A DNA stretch of 40,746 nucleotides from Hyphomicrobiales bacterium (GCA_900470095.1 UBZM01000012.1:1-40746), one strand, 5' to 3'. Shown: positions 26,584-34,570, numbered from the stretch's first letter. Numbers and translations are program-made. Notes: a model not told the origin generated them from the sequence alone.

Positions 26584-28178
26584 CGATGGAGATCCGCCGT
26601 TTCGCCTATCGCCGCAGCCCTGACCAGGATGCACGCGGACCGGCCCATCATCCCGTCGTCATCATCGGCGCCGGCCCGGTCGGGTTGACGCTCGCGCTCG
26701 ATCTGGCACGCCGCGCAGTCCCCGTCGTGCTGATCGATGATTCCGATCGCATCGGCGAAGGCTCGCGCGCGATCTGCTTTGCCAAGCGTACGCTGGAGAT
26801 CTTCGACAGGCTCGGCCTCGCTGAAGGTATGGTCGCGAAAGGCGTCACCTGGCAGCGGGGCAGGGTCTTTCACGGGCAAGAGCAACTCTATGAGTTCGAT
26901 CTATTGCCTGAGCCTGGCCACAAGCAGCCGGCTTTCATCAACCTGCAGCAATATTACGTCGAAGCGGCATTGGCCGACGCTGCGGCTGCCGAGGCGCTGA
27001 TCGATCTGCGCTGGTCGAACCGTCTGACTGGCATTCAGCCATGTCGCGACGGCGCGCTCCTGACCATCGCGACGCCGGATGGGCCCTACCAGCTCGATGC
27101 CGGCTGGGTGGTCGGCTGCGACGGAGCGCGTTCGCCGACGCGCGCGCTGCTTGGCCTGGAGTTTCGCGGCGAAGCCTTCGAGGACAAGTTCCTCATCGCC
27201 GATGTGAAGATGCAGGCGGAGTTCCCGACCGAGCGCTGGTTCTGGTTCGCGCCGCCCTTCCATTCCGGCCAGTCCGCCCTGCTGCACAAACAGCCGGACG
27301 ATGTCTGGCGCATCGATCTGCAACTCGATCGGGACGCCGACCCCGAGCATGAACGACGGCCAGAGATCGTGCGGCCGCGCATCCGGCAGATGCTCGGCCA
27401 TGATGATTTCGCGCTGGAATGGGTCTCGGTCTACCGCTTCCAGTGCCGCAGGCTCGAGCACTTCGTCCATGGCCGGGTGGTCTTCGCCGGTGACGCAGCC
27501 CATCAGGTCTCGCCCTTCGGCGCGCGCGGCGCCAATTCCGGCATCCAGGATGCCGATAATCTCGGCTGGAAGCTGGCTTTGGTCGTGAAAGGGCAGAGTC
27601 CCGCTGCGCTGATCGACAGCTATGACAGGGAACGTGTCGAAGCGGCGCAGGAGAATATCCTGCATTCGACCCGCGCCACGGAATTCATCGCGCCGCGCTC
27701 GCCAGGCGAGCGGGTCTTGCGCGATGCGGCACTGGCCCTGGCCGGCAAGGCCGGCTTCGCCCGGCGCTTTGTCAATTCAGGGCGGCTCTCGCAGCCGACG
27801 ACCTATCTGGCGTCGCCTCTTTCGACACCTGGCCCGGATTGGCCGAGCGGTGTCGCGGCAGGCGCCCCCTTCCTCGACGCTGCGCTGCCAGCGACTGCCG
27901 ACGGGCGGCGCTGGCTGAGCGAGACGCTGGCCGAGGGCAGGCCGGTCATCATTGCCTGCGGCATGGCGGCCGAGGGCAGGGCTCTTTCTGCCGCCTTGTG
28001 GGTCGATCTACCCGCCCGAGACCCCGGGGACGAGCCCCTGGCGCGGCGTTACGGATTGACGCCGGGCGATGCCGTCGTCCTGCGTCCTGACGGTCATGTC
28101 GCGGCCCGGTTTCGCCAGGCGACGCCCACGCAACTGGCGGCCGCGATCGAGAGGCTGGAAGGGCGCGCGGCAGCATGA
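26580..28178 (+). CDS. FAD-dependent aromatic monooxygenase (PHBH-fold)
   Basis: The 532-residue protein is a group A flavin monooxygenase. It shows the Rossmann motif GAGPVGLTLALDLAR (from residue 30), the DG motif VGCDGARSPTRALLG, and the GD motif VVFAGDAAHQVSPFGARGAN (D305) followed by GIQDADNLGWKLA. Such enzymes hydroxylate phenolic rings with NAD(P)H and O2. It is closest in style to MhpA-type 3-hydroxyphenyl acid hydroxylases and has the extra C-terminal thioredoxin-like domain of that group. ATG 26580 has GGAGG 7 nt upstream and overlaps the previous stop by ATGA. The next gene is a small DUF2783 protein, again joined by ATGA. A role in forming homogentisate is inferred from context. 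Confidence 0.88.
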   Translation: MTMEIRRFAYRRSPDQDARGPAHHPVVIIGAGPVGLTLALDLARRAVPVVLIDDSDRIGEGSRAICFAKRTLEIFDRLGLAEGMVAKGVTWQRGRVFHGQEQLYEFDLLPEPGHKQPAFINLQQYYVEAALADAAAAEALIDLRWSNRLTGIQPCRDGALLTIATPDGPYQLDAGWVVGCDGARSPTRALLGLEFRGEAFEDKFLIADVKMQAEFPTERWFWFAPPFHSGQSALLHKQPDDVWRIDLQLDRDADPEHERRPEIVRPRIRQMLGHDDFALEWVSVYRFQCRRLEHFVHGRVVFAGDAAHQVSPFGARGANSGIQDADNLGWKLALVVKGQSPAALIDSYDRERVEAAQENILHSTRATEFIAPRSPGERVLRDAALALAGKAGFARRFVNSGRLSQPTTYLASPLSTPGPDWPSGVAAGAPFLDAALPATADGRRWLSETLAEGRPVIIACGMAAEGRALSAALWVDLPARDPGDEPLARRYGLTPGDAVVLRPDGHVAARFRQATPTQLAAAIERLEGRAAA

Positions 28179-28372
28179 GCGGCGAACTCGTCACGGAACC
28201 GAATTTCTCCGATCCCGACGCGGCCTTCCGGATGATCGCGGAGGCGCATCGCGATCTCGTGGAGGCCGAGAGCGTGGCGCTCAATGCCAGGCTCGTCCTG
28301 ATCTTCGCCAATCATATCGGTGACGTGGAGATCCTGCGTCAGGCCTTGGCGCTGGCCCGCGAGGCGCGGTAA
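28175..28372 (+). CDS. DUF2783 small protein
   Basis: This 65-residue, acidic, mostly helical protein matches DUF2783: NFSDPDAAFRMIAEAHRDL followed by ESVALNARLVLIFANHIGD. It has no signal peptide or membrane helix. Its ATG overlaps the monooxygenase stop by 4 nt, so the two are translationally coupled and made together. The pairing of a flavin hydroxylase with a tiny downstream partner recalls MhaA/MhaB of Pseudomonas putida, where the small protein acts as a coupling subunit of 3-hydroxyphenylacetate 6-hydroxylase. I cannot confirm from here that MhaB is itself a DUF2783 protein. Confidence 0.85.
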   Translation: MSGELVTEPNFSDPDAAFRMIAEAHRDLVEAESVALNARLVLIFANHIGDVEILRQALALAREAR

Positions 28373-28405
28373 CGTCGCATTTCCTCTGCCGGAGCCTTGG
28401 CCGCG

Positions 28406-28939
28406 ATGATCGATCCCGTTCCGCTCTATTCCAGCGCCATCCCGCTCTCGTTTTTCCTGTGGGGGCCGGCACTGGTGATGCTGATGTTCTGGCTCACCGG
28501 GCTTTGGGCGAGCCGCCAGGGTGTGGCGCGCATGCTCGAGAGCGACTGGAACGGCTTCAACGCTGCCGATGTCGAAAAACTCTTCGCGGCTTATGGCGAG
28601 GAGCGCCGGAACCGCTACCGTCACCGGGTCCTGCCGGCCGATGTCGCCTTCGCCCTGACCTATGCGATCGTCGGCGCGATCACCGTCGCGGGCGTTACCA
28701 TGCGCGGCTATCCCTGGTGGGTCGCGGCATTATGCGGCGGCGGCTGGCTCTTCGGCGGGCTCTGCGATGTCGTCGAGAATTTCGTCATTGCCCGGCTGCT
28801 CGACAAATACCCCAGGGTCGAGGCGGGCGATGTCGCCATGGCGAGCGGCTTCACGCAATTGAAGCTCGTGCTGTTCACGCTCGGCGTGCTCGGCGCGCTG
28901 GCCGCGGCCTATCTGGTGTTCAAGCCACTGGCGGTGTGA
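28406..28939 (+). CDS. Integral membrane protein of unknown function
   Basis: The 177-residue protein has about four hydrophobic segments: near residues 13-35 (FFLWGPALVMLMFWLTGLWA), 75-97, 98-120 and 148-172. Between the first and second lies a charged loop of about 40 residues (SDWNGFNAADVEKLFAAYG onward). I do not recognise a family. It starts 33 nt after the DUF2783 gene, possibly the end of that operon, though the gap is larger than others in the run. ATG 28406 is preferred; GGAG lies 11 nt upstream, a longish spacing. A TTG at 28397 is in frame. Its 3' end overlaps the convergent acetyltransferase gene by 20 nt. Confidence 0.75.
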   Translation: MIDPVPLYSSAIPLSFFLWGPALVMLMFWLTGLWASRQGVARMLESDWNGFNAADVEKLFAAYGEERRNRYRHRVLPADVAFALTYAIVGAITVAGVTMRGYPWWVAALCGGGWLFGGLCDVVENFVIARLLDKYPRVEAGDVAMASGFTQLKLVLFTLGVLGALAAAYLVFKPLAV

Positions 28940-29525
28940 CGGCCGGTGCCGCGGCTGCGTCATGGGTGGCAAGCCAGCCGGCGCGGCTGAGGCGGAAGTA
29001 GGCGCACAGGAAGTGCGGATCGCCCATCAGCCATGAGCGCCGGTCGCTGTCGCGCTGGAAACCGAGCTTCTCGGCCAGACGAAGGGATGCTGCGTTGAGC
29101 GGGTGCGTCAGGATGACGGCCTCGGCCAGGTCCAATGAGCCAAAACCGTGCTGGAGCAGGCGCGAGGCCGCCTCCGTCGCATAACCCCGGCCCCAATGGC
29201 GGGTGTCGAAGCGGTAGCCCAGTTCGATCTGCGCCGTCGCCGGATCGTTGGGGAACAGAGCGATATAGCCCAGCAGTTCGCCAGGGCTCCCGCGCCGGCT
29301 GATCGACCAGTAGCCCAGCCCGCGATCGACATGCGTGAAGCTGCGCTTCGCCACGGCCTCCTTGCTCATGAAGGCGGTGCCGACCGGTGCGATGTGTCGC
29401 ATCACCTCCGGGTCGGAATTCATCGCAATGACATGGTCGAGATCCTCCATGGTTCTCGGCCTGAGGATGAGGCGGTCCGTCTCGAGGATCGGCTGCGTCG
29501 TCGCCGGCATCTTGCTAGTCTGCAT
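28920..29525 (-). CDS. GNAT family N-acetyltransferase (RimJ/RimL type)
   Basis: The 201-residue protein begins with the RimJ-like LETDRLILRPRTMEDLD, has the central GYIALFPNDP and ELGYRFDTRHWGRGYATEAA strand-loop with the acetyl-CoA-binding R/Q-x-x-G-x-G/A pattern (HWGRGYA), and ends with the LNAASLRLAEKLGFQRD helix. It should transfer an acetyl group from acetyl-CoA to an amine; the substrate (ribosomal protein, amino acid or drug) is open. Possible starts are 29525, 29510 and 29561, none with a strong Shine-Dalgarno sequence. The 3' end overlaps the convergent membrane protein gene by 20 nt. Confidence 0.85.
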   Translation of the reverse strand: MQTSKMPATTQPILETDRLILRPRTMEDLDHVIAMNSDPEVMRHIAPVGTAFMSKEAVAKRSFTHVDRGLGYWSISRRGSPGELLGYIALFPNDPATAQIELGYRFDTRHWGRGYATEAASRLLQHGFGSLDLAEAVILTHPLNAASLRLAEKLGFQRDSDRRSWLMGDPHFLCAYFRLSRAGWLATHDAAAAPAVTPPVA

Positions 29526-29600
29526 CGGACGGCTCTGGCATTGCTTCGCTTCAGAACCCATATCCGGCGCCGGCTACGCGGAACAGTCAGGAGATCGAGA

Positions 29601-30128
29601 ATGCGCGCCTGTGGTACCACCTCTTCACGCGTCCTGGCCCTGGCTCTGTTTGCGCTGGGGCTCTGTCTGACCGGGCCCGCCCAGGCCCAGGAGGACCTGA
29701 TCTTCAGGAAATCGACCGTCTGGAAGATGCTGACGCCGAACGACAAGCTTGCCGTCTATGGCGTCGACGATCCGATCGTCGAGGGCGTGGCCTGCCACTA
29801 CACCATTCCCGAGAAGGGCGGCGTCTCCGGCATGTTCGGTGTCGCGGAAGAGGTCTCGGAGATCTCGCTCGCCTGCCGTCAGGTCGGTCCGATCAAGTTC
29901 AAGGAGAAATTCGAGCAGGGCGATGTCGTCTTCCGCGAGCGCCGCTCGATGGTCTGGAAGAAGATGCAGATCGTGCGCGGCTGCGACATCAAGCGCAACG
30001 TGCTGGTCTACCTCGTCTATTCCGACAAGCTGATCGATGGGTCGCCGCAGAATTCGACATCCACCGTCCCGATCATGCCTTGGGGCGGGGTGGGCGAGGC
30101 GCCGAAATGCTCGGACTGGGTGAGGTGA
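29601..30128 (+). CDS. creA: CreA family secreted protein
   Basis: The 175-residue product has a signal peptide (residues 1 to about 29, ending GPAQAQ). A mature part follows that matches E. coli CreA block by block: DPIVEGVACHYTIPEKGGVSG, of which VEGVACHY and KGGVSG are diagnostic, GVAEEVSEISLACRQVGPI, GDVVFRERRSMVWKKMQIVR, and YLVYSDKLIDGSPQNSTSTVP with the final MPWGG. CreA is a conserved periplasmic protein of unknown function, and in E. coli it heads the creABCD locus. Here no creBCD follows. AGGAG lies 7 nt before ATG 29601. The gene is divergent from the acetyltransferase and convergent with the next small gene. Confidence 0.9.
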   Translation: MRACGTTSSRVLALALFALGLCLTGPAQAQEDLIFRKSTVWKMLTPNDKLAVYGVDDPIVEGVACHYTIPEKGGVSGMFGVAEEVSEISLACRQVGPIKFKEKFEQGDVVFRERRSMVWKKMQIVRGCDIKRNVLVYLVYSDKLIDGSPQNSTSTVPIMPWGGVGEAPKCSDWVR

Positions 30129-30137
30129 GCCGGAGAC

Positions 30138-30470
30138 TCAGCCGCCGCAGGTGATCGAGAGCGGCTGCTCCGCCGGTTCGGTGATGACAGGCTTCGAGAC
30201 CGAACCGGTGAAATCTTCGCGCGAGGCGATGCCAAAGGCGGTCGCCTTCGCAAAGCCCTGGGCTTCGCACCAGGCATCGGCGACGATCTTGCCGCATTCC
30301 GAGGTCTTCGAGGACAGGCAATCGGCGACGCCATAACCGTCGCTCGCCGGAATCAGGAAGATGCGCTGATCGTTGGATGCGGCCACGGTCTTCGAGGTCG
30401 GCAGGACTGCGAGCGAGAGGCCGGCTCCGACGATTCCGAACAGGCCGATCAGGGCGATGGCGCGGCGCAT
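30138..30470 (-). CDS. Small secreted or membrane-anchored protein of unknown function
   Basis: The 110-residue product starts MRRAIALIGLFGIVGAGLSL, a signal peptide or single N-terminal anchor, followed by a small domain with four Cys (DCLSSKTSECGK, AWCEAQGF and a final ITCGG), likely disulphide-bonded outside the cytoplasm. I do not recognise the family. The start at 30470 has GAGGAAAG about 8 nt upstream; an in-frame ATG at 30518 would add 16 charged residues. It converges on creA with 9 bp between stops. Confidence 0.75.
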   Translation of the reverse strand: MRRAIALIGLFGIVGAGLSLAVLPTSKTVAASNDQRIFLIPASDGYGVADCLSSKTSECGKIVADAWCEAQGFAKATAFGIASREDFTGSVSKPVITEPAEQPLSITCGG

Positions 30471-30784
30471 TCTCGATCTTTCCTCGTGACCCGACAGGCC
30501 AAAGAACCTTCGAAGCATGAGGATGGTTCCAGTCCGTTAAATTAGAATGAATTCGGCGTCAGCTATGTTGCGGCGCAACAAACTCGGGCGCCCTCTTGAC
30601 GCAAAGCCCGCGCACAGGCAATCAGTTTTTCATGACGCAGGCCGCCATCCGGATTTGCATTATTTGCCGCTAGCTTTCGCTGGCCGGCTGCTCACGTCAT
30701 CGTCCTGAAACGACCCGACAGAAAGCGCCCCCGGCCAGCGGCCCGGACCACGCTTCTCGTCGCCTATTCGCCAGGATCGTTTCG
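30471..30784. promoter_or_regulatory. Divergent region upstream of cysS with a long-loop inverted repeat
   Basis: These 314 bp lie between a small minus-strand gene and cysS and contain no gene I can support. An AT-rich patch at about 30536-30556 is the most promoter-like part for the minus-strand gene. A TTGACG (30596 region) could be a -35 for cysS, without a clear -10. A perfect 10-bp inverted repeat (CGCTGGCCGG at 30678-30687, CCGGCCAGCG at 30731-30740) would fold a 43-nt loop in the cysS leader. It does not look like a T-box. Confidence 0.4.
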
Positions 30785-32314
30785 ATGACGCCGACTTTAA
30801 GGCTCTACAACACGCTGACGCGGACGAAAGAGACGTTCGCGCCGATCGATCCCGGCAATGTCCGCATGTATGTCTGCGGTCCGACCGTCTATGACTACGC
30901 CCATATCGGCAATGCCCGCCCGGTCATCGTCTTCGACGTGCTCTACCGGCTGCTCCGGCATCTCTATGGCGCCGAGCATGTGACCTATGCCCGCAACCTC
31001 ACGGACGTCGACGACAAGATCAACGCGCGCGCCGCCCGCGATTTCCCGGGCCTGCCGCTGAACGAGGCGATTGCCAGGGTCACGCAGACGACGACGGCGC
31101 AGTTCCACAATGATGTCGATGCGCTGGGCAATCTGCGCCCCGATGCCGAGCCGCGCGCCACCGACCACATCGAGGAGATGAAGGCGATCATCGAGCGCCT
31201 CATCGCCCGTGGCATCGCCTATGTCGCCGAGGAGCATGTGCTGTTCCACGTGCCGGCGGTGGCGAGCCTGGGGAAGGCGCCGAAATACGGCTCGCTCGCC
31301 CGTCGCTCGCTCGACGAGATGATGGCCGGCGCTCGCGTCGATGTCGCGCCCTACAAGCGCGATGCCATGGATTTCGTGCTGTGGAAGCCAAGCCGCGACG
31401 GCATCGACCCCAGCTGGCCGTCCCCGGCCGGCATCGCCACGCCCGGCCGTCCCGGCTGGCATATCGAGTGCTCGGCCATGTCGATGGCCAAGCTGCTCGC
31501 GCCCTTTGGCGGCGGGCTCGCCTGCGATGATCCCGCCAAGAATGTCTTCGACATCCATGGCGGCGGCATCGACCTCGTCTTCCCGCATCATGAGAACGAG
31601 ATCGCCCAGAGCTGCTGCGCCTTCGGCGGTGCCGACGGCGCCGGCCGCATGGCGAATATCTGGATGCATAACGGCTTCCTGCAGGTCGAAGGCGAGAAGA
31701 TGTCGAAATCGCTCGGCAACTTCGTCACCATCAACGAACTGCTGCAGACCGATGCCTTCGGCGGCCGGACATGGCCGGGCGAAGTGCTGCGCCTTGCGAT
31801 GCTGAAGACGCATTACCGCCAGCCGATCGACTGGACGGTGAAGTCGCTGGAGGAGGTCGAGTCCATCATCGCCGGCTGGGAGGAGATCCTGCGTGGCATT
31901 CCGACGGAACCGCAGACCGCTTCAAGTGACGTGGATGCGGAGATCATCGCCGCACTGGCCGATGACCTGAACACGGCCAAGATGATGACGCGGCTTCATG
32001 GTCTTGCCCGCGAAGCGAAGGCCGGCAATCCGAAGGCTGCGCGCGCACTGGCGGCAAGTGTCGATTTCCTCGGCCTGAATCGTCAGGCCTGGGGGCGAAA
32101 GGAACAGGAGTTCCTCGTCCGGGCGGCGACCGATGACGGGTTCGCGGCGCGTGTCGACGATCTGATCCAGCGCCGGCTTGCAGCGCGTCGCGCCAAGGAC
32201 TTTGCCGAGTCCGACCGCATCCGCGACGAACTCGCGGCGATGGGCATCCACCTCAAGGATGGCAAGGACCCGGCGACGGGCGAGCCCACGACAGCATGGG
32301 AAGTGAAACGATGA
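30785..32314 (+). CDS. cysS: Cysteinyl-tRNA synthetase
   Basis: CysS charges tRNA-Cys. The 509-residue protein has the zinc/cysteine-binding [18 protein letters not shown] (HIGN motif), WHIECSAMS and HHENEIAQS zinc-ligand segments and the KMSKS loop from K305 in [11 protein letters not shown]. The C-terminus ([16 protein letters not shown]) is the usual one for alphaproteobacterial CysS. AGGA lies about 8 nt before ATG 30785. The last codons and stop lie in a 24-bp sequence repeated 548 bp downstream. The TGA overlaps the ATG of the next reading frame, the pattern that also links the following genes. Confidence 0.97.
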   Translation: MTPTLRLYNTLTRTKETFAPIDPGNVRMYVCGPTVYDYAHIGNARPVIVFDVLYRLLRHLYGAEHVTYARNLTDVDDKINARAARDFPGLPLNEAIARVTQTTTAQFHNDVDALGNLRPDAEPRATDHIEEMKAIIERLIARGIAYVAEEHVLFHVPAVASLGKAPKYGSLARRSLDEMMAGARVDVAPYKRDAMDFVLWKPSRDGIDPSWPSPAGIATPGRPGWHIECSAMSMAKLLAPFGGGLACDDPAKNVFDIHGGGIDLVFPHHENEIAQSCCAFGGADGAGRMANIWMHNGFLQVEGEKMSKSLGNFVTINELLQTDAFGGRTWPGEVLRLAMLKTHYRQPIDWTVKSLEEVESIIAGWEEILRGIPTEPQTASSDVDAEIIAALADDLNTAKMMTRLHGLAREAKAGNPKAARALAASVDFLGLNRQAWGRKEQEFLVRAATDDGFAARVDDLIQRRLAARRAKDFAESDRIRDELAAMGIHLKDGKDPATGEPTTAWEVKR

Positions 32315-32862
32315 ACCGCACCCGAGCCCCCTCTCCCCCTGCGGGAGAGGGTTGGGGTGAGGGGTCGCGCGACGCTTGCCGCTCTTCTCATTCTGCTTCA
32401 ACCGGAGAGCGTGGCGCGACCCCTCATCCGGCCGCTGCGCGGCCACCTTCTCCCGCAGGGGGAGAAGGGGAGGACGCGCTGTCGTTGCGTGCCAAGCTCG
32501 GCCCGCGCGCGCGCTCGATGCGCAAGGAGCCGACAGAAGCCGAGCGCAAACTTTGGCTCCTCCTGCGCGACAGGCGGTTCAGTGGTTTCAAGTTCCGTCG
32601 GCAGGTCCAGATCGGTTCCTATATCGTCGATTTCGTGTGTCCATCGAAGCGACTGATCGTCGAAGCCGATGGTGGCCAGCATGCAGGAAACACCTATGAC
32701 GAGGTGCGGGATGCCTGGCTGAAAGCGCAGGGCTTTCGCATTCGCCGCTTCTGGAACGCCGATATCCTTCGTCGTGGCGACGAGGTCCGGGACACGCTTT
32801 GGCACGATCTCCATGGAGCGACGCTCCATGAGACGGATATGACATGGGAAGTGAAACAATGA
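32311..32862 (+). CDS. DUF559 (Vsr-like endonuclease fold) protein
   Basis: From ATG 32311 the frame reads 183 codons. The first 60 or so translate palindromic repeat DNA ([23 protein letters not shown]) and are low in complexity. The conserved DUF559 domain follows: [49 protein letters not shown] with the putative catalytic acidic residues, and [18 protein letters not shown]559 belongs to the PD-(D/E)XK/Vsr-like nuclease group; most members are uncharacterised. Translation might instead begin at ATG 32518. The ends overlap both neighbours by ATGA, and its last codons (TWEVKQ) copy the end of CysS. Confidence 0.85.
   Translation: MNRTRAPSPPAGEGWGEGSRDACRSSHSASTGERGATPHPAAARPPSPAGGEGEDALSLRAKLGPRARSMRKEPTEAERKLWLLLRDRRFSGFKFRRQVQIGSYIVDFVCPSKRLIVEADGGQHAGNTYDEVRDAWLKAQGFRIRRFWNADILRRGDEVRDTLWHDLHGATLHETDMTWEVKQ
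32329..32468. repeat. Paired REP-like palindromes upstream of the DUF559 domain
   Basis: Four nested or successive inverted repeats fill this stretch: a 9-bp stem CCCTCTCCC/GGGAGAGGG (32329-32337 with 32343-32351), a long outer pair with 15 of 16 positions matching (32355-32370 with 32414-32429), a GGCCGC/GCGGCC hairpin (32430-32444), and a 9-bp CCTTCTCCC/GGGAGAAGG stem (32446-32454 with 32460-32468). The whole is roughly symmetrical about its centre, like a bacterial interspersed mosaic element made of two opposed REP units. Such CTCTCCC...GGGAGAG units are common between genes in proteobacteria. Confidence 0.75.
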
Positions 32863-32978
32863 ACCGGGATGCCCCGAAGATCCGGCGTGCGGGAGCGCTC
32901 TCGGTCGCGATGAAACTGGTCATGCTCGCCATGGTGATGCCACGCGTGCTGCGCTATCGGATGAGGGCGGGGCGATGA
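32859..32978 (+). CDS. 39-residue membrane-like small protein
   Basis: ATG 32859 opens a 39-codon frame ending at 32976-32978. The start overlaps the DUF559 stop (ATGA) and the end overlaps the cimA start (ATGA). The product starts [20 protein letters not shown] and continues through a Met/Val/Leu-rich hydrophobic stretch to a basic Arg tail, so it could be a single-pass inner-membrane peptide or an amphipathic helix. The first eight bases (ATGAACCG) are repeated at the DUF559 start, which suggests that this ORF originally followed cysS directly. No family is recognised. The double coupling is the main argument that it is translated. Confidence 0.5.
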   Translation: MNRDAPKIRRAGALSVAMKLVMLAMVMPRVLRYRMRAGR

Positions 32979-34570
32979 GCGCCCGCATCCATCTCTTCGA
33001 TACGACGCTGCGCGACGGCGCCCAGACCACCGGAGTCGACTTCTCGCTCGACGACAAGCGCGCGGTCGCCGCCATGCTGGACAAACTCGGCATCGACTAT
33101 GTCGAGGGTGGCTATCCCGGAGCGAACCCGCTCGATACCGCCTTCTTCGCGGAAAAGCCGACCTCGAAGGCCAAGTTCGCGGCCTTCGGTATGACCAAGC
33201 GGGCAGGGCGCTCGGCCGCCAACGACCCGGGCATCGCGGCCCTGCTCGAGGCGAAGGCCGACGCCATCGTCTTCGTCGCCAAGAGCTGGGACTACCATGT
33301 CCATGTCGCGCTCGAGATCTCGCTCGAGGACAATCTCGAGGGGATCACCGACAGCGTGAAGGCCGCGAAGGCGGCCGGACGCGAGGTAATGCTCGACTGC
33401 GAGCATTTCTTCGACGGCTACAAGGCCAATCCCGACTATGCGCTGGCCTGCGCGCGGGCGGCCTATGAGGCGGGCGCACGCTGGGTCGTGCTCTGCGATA
33501 CCAATGGCGGCACACTGCCCGATGAAGTCGGCGCCATCGTTGCCGCGGTCGCCAAGGTCGTGCCGGGCGATCATCTCGGCATCCATGCCCATGACGATTG
33601 CGGCTGCGCCGTTGCCAATTCGCTGGCGGCGGTCGAGGCCGGGGTCCGCCAGATCCAGGGCACGCTGAACGGGCTCGGCGAGCGCTGCGGCAACGCCAAT
33701 CTGGTGACTCTGATCGGGGCGCTGAAGCTGAAGGACAGGTATCGCGAGCGCTTCAGCATCAATGTCGACGAACAGCAGCTCGGCGAACTGACCCATGTTT
33801 CGCGTGCACTGGACGAGATGCTGAACCGCGCCCCGAACCGGCACGCGCCCTTCGTCGGTTCGTCTGCCTTCGCGACCAAGGCCGGCATCCATGCGTCGGC
33901 CGTGCTGAAGGACCCGCGCACCTATGAGCATGTCGCACCGGAAGCGACCGGCAATATCCGCAAGGTCCTGATCTCGGACCAGGGCGGCAAGTCCAACCTC
34001 GTGGCCGAGCTGGAGCGCATCGGCGTCACGCTTGGGCGCGACGATCCGCGGCTCGGGCGCCTGCTCGACGAGCTCAAGGACAAGGAGGCGCAAGGCTACG
34101 CCTTCGAGGGGGCAGATGCCTCCTTCTTCCTGCTCGCCAAGCGGATCCTGCGCGAGGTGCCGGACTATTTCACGGTCGAGCGCTTCAAGGTGAATGTCGA
34201 GCGGCGCTACAACGCCAATGGCGAGCTCGTCACCTTCTCCGAGGCGATCGTGAAGGTGCAGGTCGGCGACGAGCTGCTGATCTCGGCTGCCGAGGGCTCA
34301 GCCGGCCCGGTCAATGCCCTCGACGTTGCCTTGCGCAAGGATCTCGGCCGCTATCAGTCGCTGATCGGGGGCTTGCGGCTCGTCGACTACAAGGTCCGCA
34401 TCTTCCAGGGCGGCACCGACGCGGTGACGCGCGTCCTGATCGAATCCGCTGACGAGACCGGTGAACGCTGGACCACGGTCGGTGTCAGCGCCAACATCAT
34501 CGACGCCTCGTTCCAGGCGCTGGTCGACTCGATCACCTACAAGCTGATGCGGGCCGGCGCGACGGCGTAA
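32975..34570 (+). CDS. cimA: (R)-citramalate synthase
   Basis: CimA condenses acetyl-CoA and pyruvate to (R)-citramalate, the entry to a threonine-independent isoleucine route. The 531-residue protein has the DRE-TIM metallolyase signatures: DTTLRDG (D9-G15), the catalytic and metal region with H204 and H206 in HAHDD, and GTLNGLGERCGNANL. The C-terminal third (from about residue 390) is a LeuA-type allosteric dimerisation domain. The length and opening match CimA rather than LeuA or homocitrate synthase, but a (2-isopropylmalate/homocitrate) synthase family relative with other keto-acid preference cannot be excluded. Its ATG overlaps the preceding small ORF. Confidence 0.9.
   Translation: MSARIHLFDTTLRDGAQTTGVDFSLDDKRAVAAMLDKLGIDYVEGGYPGANPLDTAFFAEKPTSKAKFAAFGMTKRAGRSAANDPGIAALLEAKADAIVFVAKSWDYHVHVALEISLEDNLEGITDSVKAAKAAGREVMLDCEHFFDGYKANPDYALACARAAYEAGARWVVLCDTNGGTLPDEVGAIVAAVAKVVPGDHLGIHAHDDCGCAVANSLAAVEAGVRQIQGTLNGLGERCGNANLVTLIGALKLKDRYRERFSINVDEQQLGELTHVSRALDEMLNRAPNRHAPFVGSSAFATKAGIHASAVLKDPRTYEHVAPEATGNIRKVLISDQGGKSNLVAELERIGVTLGRDDPRLGRLLDELKDKEAQGYAFEGADASFFLLAKRILREVPDYFTVERFKVNVERRYNANGELVTFSEAIVKVQVGDELLISAAEGSAGPVNALDVALRKDLGRYQSLIGGLRLVDYKVRIFQGGTDAVTRVLIESADETGERWTTVGVSANIIDASFQALVDSITYKLMRAGATA

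Larger units (their letters stand above)
32295..32866. mobile_element. Putative 548-bp REP/DUF559 cassette bounded by direct repeats
   Basis: A 24-bp sequence at 32295-32318 (CATGGGAAGTGAAAC, one variable base, then ATGAACCG) recurs at 32843-32866 with one mismatch (G versus A). The first copy spans the cysS stop and an ATG, the second the DUF559 stop and the next ATG. Between them lie a palindrome pair and a DUF559 gene. The simplest reading is insertion of a cassette into an ancestral cysS-small-ORF overlap, duplicating the junction so that no gene was broken. No transposase or terminal inverted repeats are present. The mechanism is unknown and the mobility is inferred. Confidence 0.55.

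Noticed and set aside
30596..30625. TTGACG as a -35 box for cysS
   Set aside because: No acceptable -10 hexamer lies at 16-18 bp, so I did not list a promoter.
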